A stretch of DNA of 7,287 nt from Prevotella sp. (GCA_031263965.1 JAISES010000403.1:1-7287); one strand, 5' to 3'. Counted from the stretch's first letter, positions 1 through 6,489 are shown. Program-made: numbers and translations. The notes: generated by a model not told the origin, from the sequence alone.

Positions 1-40
1 TCAATAAATAAAATGACGTGTTTATATGTTCAATTTCTAT

Positions 41-161
41 CGTCATTGCGAGCCTGAAAGGCGAAGCAATCCAGAAATTGGCCGGTTAGCAGTCGGGGCA
101 GTCCTTTGTGACTGCCCGAAAAATACAGATGGATTGCTTCGGGTAAACCCTCGCAATGACG
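41..161. repeat. Nested palindromic repeat (REP/MITE-like element)
   Basis: The ends are perfect 12-bp inverted repeats: CGTCATTGCGAG (41-52) and CTCGCAATGACG (150-161). Inside, GAAGCAATCC (63-72) pairs with GGATTGCTTC (131-140). Between these paired parts, each arm has a small self-complementary piece (GCCTGAAAGGC at 52-62, GGGTAAACCC at 141-150) that could flip out. The centre holds a separate hairpin, GGGCAGTC (96-103) with GACTGCCC (110-117) around CTTTGT. The CGTCATTGCGAG / GAAGCAATCC signature is, from memory, a dispersed palindrome in many bacterial genomes, including Bacteroidetes. An outer inverted repeat (21-31 with 169-179) extends the symmetry. No transposase is present and no target-site duplication is evident. 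Confidence 0.8.
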
Positions 162-252
162 AAAAAGAGAACATATAAATCAGACTATCTTCAACTACCG
201 ATTTGCATGATTTATAAATATTTACAACCGGCAACTTGAATTATCCATATAT

Positions 253-281
253 AAAAAAGGCTCAACCAATATCAGTTAAGC
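253..281 (-). terminator. Intrinsic terminator after hemD
   Basis: On the minus strand GCTTAAC (281-275) pairs with GTTGAGC (266-260), seven pairs with one G-U, around an eight-base loop. A C and six T residues (258-253) follow. It lies about 20 bases past the hemD stop and should end the metK/DUF4271/hemD transcript. Confidence 0.75.
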
Positions 282-301
282 ATCTCGTAATTTCTCCGTT
301 T

Positions 302-1060
302 TTATTTTGACTTATGGTTTTCTTTTATGAAAGCTCCAAGAGCGGCTGTCATAGATGCAATCCCCGGCAAGGGAGCTTCACAATCAAGCCTCAACCCTGC
401 ATCACGCACAGCTTTCGCAGTGGAACCGCCAAATGCACCTATAGCTTTTTCCCCCTGTTTAAAATTCGGGGCATTTTTAAATAAAGAGACTATACCGGCA
501 GGGCTAAAGAAAATCAACATATCATAAGATGCTATCTCTTCTTCGGTAAATTCATTGCTTACCGTCCGGTACATAATAGATTTTGTATTATCTACTTTCT
601 TTTCATCCAGCACAGATGTTAAATCCTCGGTATGTACATCTGATACCGGAACCAAAAATTTTTCCTTGCTATGTTTAGTCAAAGCAGAGGACAAGCCATC
701 CATTTTGCCTGTTGCGCTAAAAAATATTTTACGCTTCCTGTATACTATGTATTTTTGAAGATACAGGGCTACGGCTTCAGAGATACAAAAATATTTCATC
801 GTTTCCGGCATTGTGATTCTAAGCTCCTCGCACAATGCAAAAAAGTGGTCGATTGCAATTCTTGCTGTAAATACAATAGCAGTATAATCCTGTATATTAA
901 TACGCTGTTGTCGGAAATCTTTGGCATCCAAGCCTTCGACTCTGATAAAAGGGCGAAAATCCAGCTGTAAATGATATTTTTCAGCAATATCATAATACGG
1001 CGACTTCTCTGTAGAGGGTGCCGGCTGTGATACCAAAATCTTCTTTATCTTTAAAGCCAT
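302..1060 (-). CDS. hemD: Uroporphyrinogen-III synthase (HemD) family protein
   Basis: HemD converts hydroxymethylbilane to uroporphyrinogen III, the branch point to heme, siroheme and cobalamin. The 252-residue length matches the family. The two-lobed pattern is visible: an N-terminal KKILVSQPAP start strand (6-15), YTAIVFTARIAIDHFF (59-74), the FLVPVSD linker segment (135-141), YDMLIFFSPAGIVSLF (179-194), AIGAFGGSTAKAVRDAGL (206-223) and the closing APLPGIASMTAAL (229-241). HemD proteins are weakly conserved, so the fold assignment is firmer than the activity. Many Bacteroidales lack most of the heme pathway yet keep such a gene, so the enzyme role here is not assured; no other porphyrin gene is visible. 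It is the last gene of the metK unit and is followed by a terminator. Confidence 0.85.
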   Translation of the reverse strand: MALKIKKILVSQPAPSTEKSPYYDIAEKYHLQLDFRPFIRVEGLDAKDFRQQRINIQDYTAIVFTARIAIDHFFALCEELRITMPETMKYFCISEAVALYLQKYIVYRKRKIFFSATGKMDGLSSALTKHSKEKFLVPVSDVHTEDLTSVLDEKKVDNTKSIMYRTVSNEFTEEEIASYDMLIFFSPAGIVSLFKNAPNFKQGEKAIGAFGGSTAKAVRDAGLRLDCEAPLPGIASMTAALGAFIKENHKSK

Positions 1061-1941
1061 AATATGTTAAATATGTCTGTTCTATATAAATAAATCAATC
1101 CTGTTGATAAAAATATGTATGGTAATATTTCGAAAGTGCAAAGGTATGCAATCAAATACAAAAAGTTAAATTTTTGGTTAACAAAAAAAAATATTATTTG
1201 ATAAAATAATGTCATTTGGACGACAAGAAACATTAGAAGCATGAGCGCCAGAATCTCTGTATGGTAATAATCGGAATATATAAGCAACAATGTAGGAATG
1301 AAATATAATATCCCTAATATCTCAATGCCAACGACAGAAACCCTCCGCCATGTAATCATGAGCTTTTGCTGATCGAATATATAACCGATAATTTTATATA
1401 TAAAGTCTTTAGCTCCCAAAAATAGACCTATAACCAGAATCAATGTAATAACAGTGAGAAAGGGAGTATGAACCGCATATGCCGGATCATATTCGACAAA
1501 CACATCATACACGCAAACAGCAACCAGAACTATAGCCTGAAATACAAGGAAATACCCATATAATATTTCTTTAACTGTTGTTTGTTTATGCATTCTCTTT
1601 TCTCTTTCGGACTGGAATAAGAGGGAAAGATTCTCTTTAAGAAAAGAAATGCCGCCATTGTATATATGGGCGAAGAATATAAAACAAAACAAAAGTAAGA
1701 CAGAAATACCATCTGTATTCTCCATACTGAATGGCAATTTGCTTCCATCGTGCCTTGAAGCATCGGGACTACTGTCTTTTCCGGTATAGGCTGTCAACGT
1801 TTTTGCCATCTCTCCCCCGAAAGGGCTAAAATTCTGCTGAGGCAAAGAGTCTTGCACTACAAGGCTATCTGCTGCAATAATAGAATTTATATACAAGATG
1901 GTGTCTTTCATTATACATACAACAAAGGCGTGAGGTTGCAT
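1051..1941 (-). CDS. DUF4271-type multi-pass membrane protein
   Basis: This is a 296-residue integral membrane protein with about six predicted helices (about 78-97, 127-147, 162-177, 201-221, 228-253 and 261-285). They follow a soluble, low-complexity N-terminal stretch of some 75 residues. Its layout and its place beside a HemD-like gene fit the Bacteroidetes family DUF4271, for which I know no established function. The ATG at 1941 is used here; a TTG one codon earlier is less likely, and an ATG at 1911 (MKDTILYINS) is a real alternative. The gene begins 62 bases after metK with no terminator between. Its stop codon overlaps the HemD-like start by 10 bases (ATGGCTTTAA), so the two are probably translationally coupled. 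A role supporting the HemD-like protein is inferred only from that linkage. Confidence 0.8.
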   Translation of the reverse strand: MQPHAFVVCIMKDTILYINSIIAADSLVVQDSLPQQNFSPFGGEMAKTLTAYTGKDSSPDASRHDGSKLPFSMENTDGISVLLLFCFIFFAHIYNGGISFLKENLSLLFQSEREKRMHKQTTVKEILYGYFLVFQAIVLVAVCVYDVFVEYDPAYAVHTPFLTVITLILVIGLFLGAKDFIYKIIGYIFDQQKLMITWRRVSVVGIEILGILYFIPTLLLIYSDYYHTEILALMLLMFLVVQMTLFYQIIFFFVNQKFNFLYLIAYLCTFEILPYIFLSTGLIYLYRTDIFNILWL

Positions 1942-2003
1942 CAAAAGCCTATCAATCAGCGCAAAAAAAGAACTTTTGACACACCCTCATACTTCTATAA
2001 TTA

Positions 2004-3272
2004 TTATATATTAAATTCTTTTTTTATTACATCTACATAGTCCAGTTTTTCCCATGTAAACAATTCCACCTCTCTTGTTATACCTTCGGGATTGTAGCGG
2101 GATTTAAATTTTTTCACAACTACTTCCGGCTTGCGTCCCATATGTCCGTACGCTGCAGTTTCGGCATAAATTGGATTCCTTAGCTTCAAACGTTGCTCGA
2201 TAGCCTTCGGACGCATATCAAACAGTGCCTCTACTTTTTTAGCTATCTCCCCGTCTGTCGGTGTTACATTGCTTTTCCCATATGTATTCACATAAATATT
2301 CATCGGTTTGGCTACACCTATAGCGTAAGAAACCTGTACCAATACCTCGGAAGACACTCCTGCCGCCACCAGATTTTTAGCAATATGGCGAGCCGCATAT
2401 GCTGCCGAACGGTCGACCTTAGACGGGTCTTTTCCCGAAAATGCTCCACCTCCGTGTGCGCCCTTACCGCCATAAGTATCTACAATAATCTTACGTCCGG
2501 TAAGGCCTGTATCACCATGAGGCCCCCCTATAACAAAACGTCCGGTAGGATTAACATGATAAGTAATATTATCCGTAAATAATTTAGCTATATCTTCTCT
2601 GAAACTATATTTCTCCTTAACACGAGGAATAAGAATATTGATCACATCATCTTTAATTTTCTTTTGCATAGTATCGTTATCAGCAAAATCATCATGTTGG
2701 GTAGAGATAACAATCGTATCTATACGTAAAGGCGTTCCGTCGTCGTCGTACTCGATAGTTACCTGGGATTTTGCATCCGGACGAAGATATGGCATCAAAG
2801 CCGGTTCATTCTTACGTATTGCGGCAAGTTCCAGCAACAGAGCATGGGACAGGTCTAAAGCCAATGGCATATAGTTGTCGGTTTCGCCCGTTGCATAACC
2901 AAACATCATGCCTTGATCTCCGGCTCCCTGATCCATCGGGTCGGATTTTCCGTCGACGCCTCTGTTGATATCATCCGATTGCTCATGTATGGCAGACAGC
3001 ACGCCGCACGACTGAGCTTCAAATTGATATTCGCTCTTTGTATAGCCTATACGTTCAATCACCCTGCGTGCCGTTTCAGGAATATCAATATATGCTTTCG
3101 ATTTTACTTCTCCAGCCAGAACTACCTGGCCTGTAGTAACCAATGTTTCACATGCTACTTTAGAGTTCGCGTCATAAGCCAGAAATTCATCCAGCAAAGA
3201 ATCCGATATCTGGTCGGCTACTTTATCCGGATGTCCTTCCGAAACCGATTCGGATGTAAATAAATAACTCAT
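2004..3272 (-). CDS. metK: S-adenosylmethionine synthetase (methionine adenosyltransferase)
   Basis: MetK makes S-adenosylmethionine from methionine and ATP, releasing phosphate and pyrophosphate, in the cytoplasm. The 422-residue sequence has all family signatures. These are [12 protein letters not shown] (13-24, with the catalytic His and metal-binding Asp), Glu42, the GAGDQG hexapeptide (116-121), the [18 protein letters not shown] block (265-282) with the phosphate-binding glycine loop, and [16 protein letters not shown] (285-300). The start [17 protein letters not shown] is the standard MetK N-terminus. The length is somewhat above the roughly 380-400 residues of many bacterial MetKs, with the C-terminus extended by [18 protein letters not shown]. 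It heads a unit with the DUF4271 and HemD-like genes. Its leader carries a candidate promoter, a SAM-II-like aptamer and a coupled short ORF, so feedback by SAM is likely. Confidence 0.98.
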   Translation of the reverse strand: MSYLFTSESVSEGHPDKVADQISDSLLDEFLAYDANSKVACETLVTTGQVVLAGEVKSKAYIDIPETARRVIERIGYTKSEYQFEAQSCGVLSAIHEQSDDINRGVDGKSDPMDQGAGDQGMMFGYATGETDNYMPLALDLSHALLLELAAIRKNEPALMPYLRPDAKSQVTIEYDDDGTPLRIDTIVISTQHDDFADNDTMQKKIKDDVINILIPRVKEKYSFREDIAKLFTDNITYHVNPTGRFVIGGPHGDTGLTGRKIIVDTYGGKGAHGGGAFSGKDPSKVDRSAAYAARHIAKNLVAAGVSSEVLVQVSYAIGVAKPMNIYVNTYGKSNVTPTDGEIAKKVEALFDMRPKAIEQRLKLRNPIYAETAAYGHMGRKPEVVVKKFKSRYNPEGITREVELFTWEKLDYVDVIKKEFNI

Positions 3273-3340
3273 TGTGTAATTAATTTAACTGTTAATAAAA
3301 ACAGGACGAGATGTATGCGCAGTAGAAAATGTTTTAGCAT
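3269..3340 (-). CDS. Possible 23-codon leader ORF coupled to metK
   Basis: A short reading frame ([12 protein letters not shown]..., hydrophobic and basic, 23 residues) begins with ATG at 3340-3338 inside the proposed SAM-II pseudoknot. It stops with TGA at 3271-3269. The stop overlaps the metK start as ATGA, the classic arrangement for translational coupling. The G of its ATG is the first base of the GCTAAAA strand that should pair when SAM is bound. No Shine-Dalgarno sequence is evident, as is usual in this phylum. The peptide has no recognised family. A frame this short can arise by chance, so translation is unproven. Confidence 0.35.
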   Translation of the reverse strand: MLKHFLLRIHLVLFLLTVKLITQ

Positions 3341-3380
3341 TTTTTCATGTGGTTGCAATCGATACAAATCTATCCACTTA
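3327..3380 (-). promoter_or_regulatory. Candidate SAM-II riboswitch in metK leader
   Basis: SAM-II is an H-type pseudoknot aptamer for S-adenosylmethionine. Compared from memory with the metX SAM-II reference RNA, the minus strand shows the same core in the same order. A 17-base loop begins GATTT (3370-3366) and ends ATTGCA (3359-3354), the same length as in the reference. An A-rich linker (3348-3339) follows, then GCTAAAA (3338-3332). The three ligand-contacting U residues, the UUGCA segment and the GCUAAA segment are all present. Stem P1 is GTGG/CCAC (3377-3374 with 3352-3349), shorter than the reference and with an asymmetric internal loop. The reference CC/GG pairs of P2 appear here as AU/AU (3363-3362 with 3330-3329), a compensatory change. 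Its position before metK, the SAM synthetase gene, fits feedback control. The weaknesses are the short P1 and that the comparison was by eye. Confidence 0.7.
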
Positions 3381-3401
3381 ATTGTATGCAAAGATACAAT
3401 T
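3380..3401. repeat. 8-bp inverted repeat over the metK -7 box
   Basis: AATTGTAT (3380-3387) and ATACAATT (3394-3401) are perfect inverted copies separated by six bases. The right-hand arm overlaps the candidate -7 box. This has the shape of an operator for a dimeric repressor, though in AT-rich spacer DNA it could be chance. Confidence 0.4.
3389..3396 (-). promoter_or_regulatory. Candidate Bacteroidetes -7 box for metK operon
   Basis: The minus strand reads TATCTTTG, an exact match to the Bacteroides -7 consensus TAnnTTTG. No good TTTG -33 box stands at the usual spacing (only a weak TCTG about 17 bases upstream). The predicted transcription start, near 3385, would fall a few bases before the first stem of the proposed riboswitch. 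The box sits between the TPR terminator and metK, where a promoter is needed. Confidence 0.55.
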
Positions 3402-3431
3402 TTTTCTGTATCTCAGAATCATAATATTTGC

Positions 3432-3465
3432 AAAAAAATAAACCTGTACTTTTCAGCACAGGCTT
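3432..3465 (-). terminator. Intrinsic terminator after the TPR gene
   Basis: On the minus strand CCTGTGCT pairs with AGTACAGG (3462-3455 with 3450-3443, one G-U) around a GAAA tetraloop. Three more flanking pairs are possible, and TTTATTTTTTT follows. It lies 21 bases past the TPR stop codon and upstream of the metK promoter, separating the two transcription units. Confidence 0.85.
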
Positions 3466-3485
3466 TAATATCGTATAAACTTTGT

Positions 3486-5132
3486 TTATTTAGTATTTGC
3501 CCATTCAAACAAAGCTTTACCATTTCCATTTTCCGAATTGAGTTCAAGAACTTTTCCTGCATATTCTTTTACTTTAGCCTTATCATCCGGTTTCTTTCCT
3601 TTTAGGAATTGAGAATAATAATAGAAACTCAGGTAGCTATATCCTTCAATCAAAACATTATTATTTGGCTCTGGATCAGCGGCGACCATCTCTATTGTTT
3701 TTTCATAATATGGCTTAGCCAATCCTTGTTCCGAAGATGGATCCAACTCGAAATTAACGCGGGCTCTCAAATAACTACCCTGATAGCTATCCGGTTTCAA
3801 TTCTACTACTTTAGCGTATGCCTGATCTGCCAGAGTAAAATATTCAACGCATTTTACTTGTACTTCCGGAGTAGAATCGTTTTTCAATGCTGCGCCGGCA
3901 GACTGGTAATAACCTCCCAATTGGGCGTAATCCAGAGCATCTACATTTTCATTCATCATCTTCAGATACTGGTCATAATATTCGGCAGCAGCCTCATAAT
4001 CTTTTTCACTCGCGCTTGTAGAAGCTATTGATTTAAGCAAAGCGACTTTAGAAGGATCCAGTTCAATAGCTTTCTTGAATTGCTCCACGGCGCCTTTTTT
4101 ATCGCCATTCTCACTCTTCAGGTTGCCATAAATCAAGTAATCCTGCATAATGTATTTTGCAGTATCGATATTCGGTCTGCGAGGCAGGCTAAAGAATTTA
4201 TCTCCTGTTTCCAATCCTTTTACATAATCTTTAGAATCGTTCAGGCTATACATCAACAGGCGGTTCAACACAAAATCGTTAGGCTCTTTTTGCATACCTT
4301 CTGCGATAACTTTTTTCGCATCTTCGTAGTTCCCTGTAAAGAACTGGGCGCCGGCATAATGCCTGATATCCTCTACTGTATAGTCTCCTCCGCTAAAGAA
4401 TTCTTTATAGGCAGAAATAGCGTCCGCATATACACCCTCTCTGTAATTCAGATCGGCTAAGTCTTTGTATGCGATTTTATAATCGGGACGGATTTCTATC
4501 GCTTTTCTCAACAAGTCTGTAGCCGTTTTACGATTGATAAATTCGTAAACTTTAGCGCCTTTCATGTATGCCAATACGCTGTTAGGATCGTTATATATAG
4601 CCTGATCGTACTGAGCGGCAGCTTCCCCCGGTTTGTTTTCTTTAGCTAACATATCGCCTTCAAGAATATAGGAATAAGGAGATTTCTTATCCGCCTTGCG
4701 AAGCTCCTGAACAGCCTTTACAGTTTCCGCATCCATTCCATTATCCAGAAATGCTTTGGCCACAGCTAAACCTATAGATATATCTTTTTTATTTTTTTTC
4801 TGAATATCTGTAAGTGTTTTAGTAGCTTCTTTGGGATTCTGTTTCAACTCAAGCTTTGCTAATCCGATAGTTCCAAACGGAGACTCCGCGTTAGCAGAAG
4901 AAGCTTTTTCGTACTGAGATCTAGCCTCAGCCATATTTCCTTCTTTATAAGCTATTTCGCCCAAGTAGAAATGATATTCAGCGGGAGACTTTGTTAAATT
5001 TTTTGTAAAATAATCTTTTGCCAATTTAATTTCATTAAGACTCAAATAGTCATATCCCGGATTATTCTGAGCTAATGCTGTAATGCTGATAACGAAGCTC
5101 AGTAACGAGCCTAAAAAATACTTCATTTTCAT
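3486..5132 (-). CDS. Secreted tetratricopeptide-repeat protein
   Basis: The 548-residue protein starts with a cleavable signal peptide (hydrophobic core about 5-20, ALA|QNN cleavage after residue 21), so it should act in the periplasm or at the outer membrane. Behind the signal it is almost entirely helical TPR-like repeats. Recognisable units lie at about 52-85 (FYLGEIAYKEGNMAEARSQY), 155-185, 219-246, 256-286, 333-363 (IYGNLKSENGDKKGAVEQF) and 375-396, with weaker ones to the C-terminus. TPR arrays bind partner proteins; no catalytic domain is seen. It is the last gene of the small membrane protein / PstS-like / TPR unit and is followed by a terminator. Starts at residue 1 (5132) or residue 3 (5126) are both possible and give equivalent signal peptides. 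A scaffold or envelope-assembly role linked to the TonB system is inference. Confidence 0.88.
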   Translation of the reverse strand: MKMKYFLGSLLSFVISITALAQNNPGYDYLSLNEIKLAKDYFTKNLTKSPAEYHFYLGEIAYKEGNMAEARSQYEKASSANAESPFGTIGLAKLELKQNPKEATKTLTDIQKKNKKDISIGLAVAKAFLDNGMDAETVKAVQELRKADKKSPYSYILEGDMLAKENKPGEAAAQYDQAIYNDPNSVLAYMKGAKVYEFINRKTATDLLRKAIEIRPDYKIAYKDLADLNYREGVYADAISAYKEFFSGGDYTVEDIRHYAGAQFFTGNYEDAKKVIAEGMQKEPNDFVLNRLLMYSLNDSKDYVKGLETGDKFFSLPRRPNIDTAKYIMQDYLIYGNLKSENGDKKGAVEQFKKAIELDPSKVALLKSIASTSASEKDYEAAAEYYDQYLKMMNENVDALDYAQLGGYYQSAGAALKNDSTPEVQVKCVEYFTLADQAYAKVVELKPDSYQGSYLRARVNFELDPSSEQGLAKPYYEKTIEMVAADPEPNNNVLIEGYSYLSFYYYSQFLKGKKPDDKAKVKEYAGKVLELNSENGNGKALFEWANTK

Positions 5133-5165
5133 CTTATAATTATTTACGATTAATATATATTTCTT

Positions 5166-6149
5166 TTAATATAGTGTTTGATTGACTCTGACGAACCTTG
5201 TCGGAACCGTTGCCGGAAAAAGCCCTGCCTTAAGTATAATTCTTTGTCCCTTTTCGCCGGCTGCAAAGCTCACAAAACCGGACGGCAACCCGCCTCTCAC
5301 ATCCGATATCATTATATAAATATCGCGTGTCAGAGGATATTTTTTCAGGACTAAGTAAGCGGCGAAAGGTTTAAAACTGTTTGCAACTGTAGCCGTTTCT
5401 TCCCTGCTTACAGACATTACATTTATATTATTGATAAAACTCAGGTTTGTTGAATCGGAAGGATTACTGATCCAGTTAACTCCTATTATACCCAACGCAT
5501 CAGGATTAGATGCAACATAATCTATCACTTGCCGGTTTGGAGTCCGGTCTTTCAAATCCGCTGTTTTTATACTATCTACAGCTCTGGCTTTGACATTATC
5601 ACCTAATTGTTGCCCTGTATGCAATATTGAATCCCTGACAAATCTTACGGTACTCGAATTTGGGCTGTCGAACGTCACAGCGATGTTGCCAAGAGGCGAT
5701 TTTGGATTCAGTTCTTTCCACGAACGAATCTCTCCTGTCATTATTCTTCTCAAATCAGATACTGTTATCAGAGTATCTTTATTTTCTTTATTTACAATGA
5801 GAGCCAGACCGTCTATCGCCAGTTTTTGGGAACGAAGAGTCTGTTTCCTGTTTTTTATTATTTGTGCTTCGTTTGGTGTAAGTTCGCGCGCTGCAATTAT
5901 AAGGCGCAGGCTATCCTTCATAAACAAATTGAAGATTTCATTTTCACTTGTATATTGCGGAACAATGAGCGCTTGCGGATACAGAGCGCCAAAGACATCG
6001 ACCTGCTCTTGTATAACCGGAGCAAAACACTCATCTACAGCGAACGTAGCTACACCGCTTGTCGGAGTATCGGTCCGTGTTGCTTTCTTTCTATTACAAG
6101 ACGAAAAGAAAATAAATATTACACATAAAATAAGACTCAGATACTTCAT
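5166..6149 (-). CDS. PstS-like periplasmic solute-binding lipoprotein
   Basis: The 327-residue protein belongs to the PstS-type binding-protein fold (PBP-like domain family) seen in phosphate ABC transporters. The start chosen is ATG at 6149: it gives a lipoprotein signal (MKYLSLILCVIFIFFSSC, lipid-modified Cys18), whereas the longer frame to a GTG at 6239 only adds residues overlapping the upstream gene. Family marks are the TGEIRSWKEL segment (138-147), DSPNSSTVRF (161-170), the YPLTRDIYI segment (271-279) and the C-terminal GEKGQRIILKAG (298-309). Two ligand loops look altered. The usual S-G-T phosphate loop reads N-S-S-T, and the segment where PstS has an Asp-containing loop reads AAREL (86-90). 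No pstC, pstA or pstB gene is present in the window. The ligand is therefore uncertain: it may be phosphate, another anion or none. The TPR gene starts 33 bases downstream. Confidence 0.85.
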   Translation of the reverse strand: MKYLSLILCVIFIFFSSCNRKKATRTDTPTSGVATFAVDECFAPVIQEQVDVFGALYPQALIVPQYTSENEIFNLFMKDSLRLIIAARELTPNEAQIIKNRKQTLRSQKLAIDGLALIVNKENKDTLITVSDLRRIMTGEIRSWKELNPKSPLGNIAVTFDSPNSSTVRFVRDSILHTGQQLGDNVKARAVDSIKTADLKDRTPNRQVIDYVASNPDALGIIGVNWISNPSDSTNLSFINNINVMSVSREETATVANSFKPFAAYLVLKKYPLTRDIYIMISDVRGGLPSGFVSFAAGEKGQRIILKAGLFPATVPTRFVRVNQTLY

Positions 6150-6180
6150 AATATACTTTTTACAGATAATTCTCAAAAAT

Positions 6181-6381
6181 TCAGGCCCCTTTCCATACAC
6201 GGTAGGCTCTGAAAAAGCCGTATGCAAAAAACAACACACCTATTATCACACGAAGTACATCATTTGGTATTAATTCCTTAAAAACGGATGTAAATATAAC
6301 CAGAACGGACATGCACACATAAAAGAGCGCCATGACTATTCCGTAAATGACTTTTGCTGACAGCTTATTTCCTTCTTTCAT
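6181..6381 (-). CDS. Small two-helix membrane protein, unknown function
   Basis: This is a 66-residue protein with two predicted membrane helices (about 11-31 and 42-59), a short charged N-terminus (MKEGNK) and a basic C-terminus (RAYRVWKGA). Both termini probably face the cytoplasm. I do not recognise a named domain. The start at 6381 gives a sensible charged leader before the first helix; the next in-frame ATG (6333) falls inside that helix. The gene sits between the tonB terminator and a PstS-like lipoprotein gene that begins 31 bases after its stop, so it is probably co-transcribed with the latter. Its pattern of hydrophobic segments and its clean fit between neighbours argue that it is real. 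Association with the TonB or solute-binding machinery is inference from position only. Confidence 0.75.
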   Translation of the reverse strand: MKEGNKLSAKVIYGIVMALFYVCMSVLVIFTSVFKELIPNDVLRVIIGVLFFAYGFFRAYRVWKGA

Positions 6382-6396
6382 ATCTCTTAAAATTGG

Positions 6397-6439
6397 AAAA
6401 AAGAAGAGAAGATGTCTTTCATTGCAGCTTCTCTTCTTT
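6397..6439 (-). terminator. Intrinsic terminator after tonB
   Basis: On the minus strand a perfect 12-bp stem (6428-6439 pairs with 6400-6411, arm AAAGAAGAGAAG) encloses a 16-base loop and runs straight into six T residues (6402-6397). The stem is AT-rich but uninterrupted. It ends only 15 bases before the start codon of the next gene, leaving almost no room for a separate promoter beyond it. It may therefore act as a partial terminator or attenuator. Confidence 0.75.
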
Positions 6440-6489
6440 CTAAATCTTATTTGTAATCTCTATAACAAATATTTCACAAAATATTCATC

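Larger units (their letters stand above)
1..301. other. Gene-free stretch at the left edge
   Basis: This stretch downstream of hemD contains the hemD terminator (253-281) and the nested repeat (41-161). Between them, at 190-240, is an AT-rich segment with an imperfect inverted repeat (TTCAA...TTGAA) and the palindrome TAAATATTTA (214-223). I see no convincing gene or RNA gene in it. The gene that should border it on the left lies outside the window. Confidence 0.7.

Noticed and set aside
43..234. 63-residue reading frame on the minus strand
   Set aside because: It is mostly a translation of the palindromic repeat, with no domain, and it lies beyond the hemD terminator; repeats of this kind often give spurious frames.
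1942..2003. Possible terminator between metK and the DUF4271 gene
   Set aside because: The T-run is preceded only by AAAAGTT, which cannot form a stem with an allowed loop, so read-through is expected.
3334..3348. Four-codon frame ATG AAA AAA TGC TAA in the metK leader
   Set aside because: It is too short to support and is better explained as the A-rich linker of the pseudoknot.
3365..3372. Second exact TAnnTTTG match (TAGATTTG, minus strand)
   Set aside because: It falls inside the conserved GATTT part of the proposed SAM-II aptamer, and transcription from it would delete P1. The upstream TTTG is only 16 bases away, too close for a -33 box.
6150..6239. GTG-started N-terminal extension of the PstS-like gene
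   Set aside because: It would overlap the small membrane protein gene and bury the lipoprotein signal 30 residues inside the protein.
5590..6273. 227-residue plus-strand reading frame
   Set aside because: It lies antisense to the PstS-like lipoprotein, which has a clear signal and family motifs; the plus frame has no recognisable domain.
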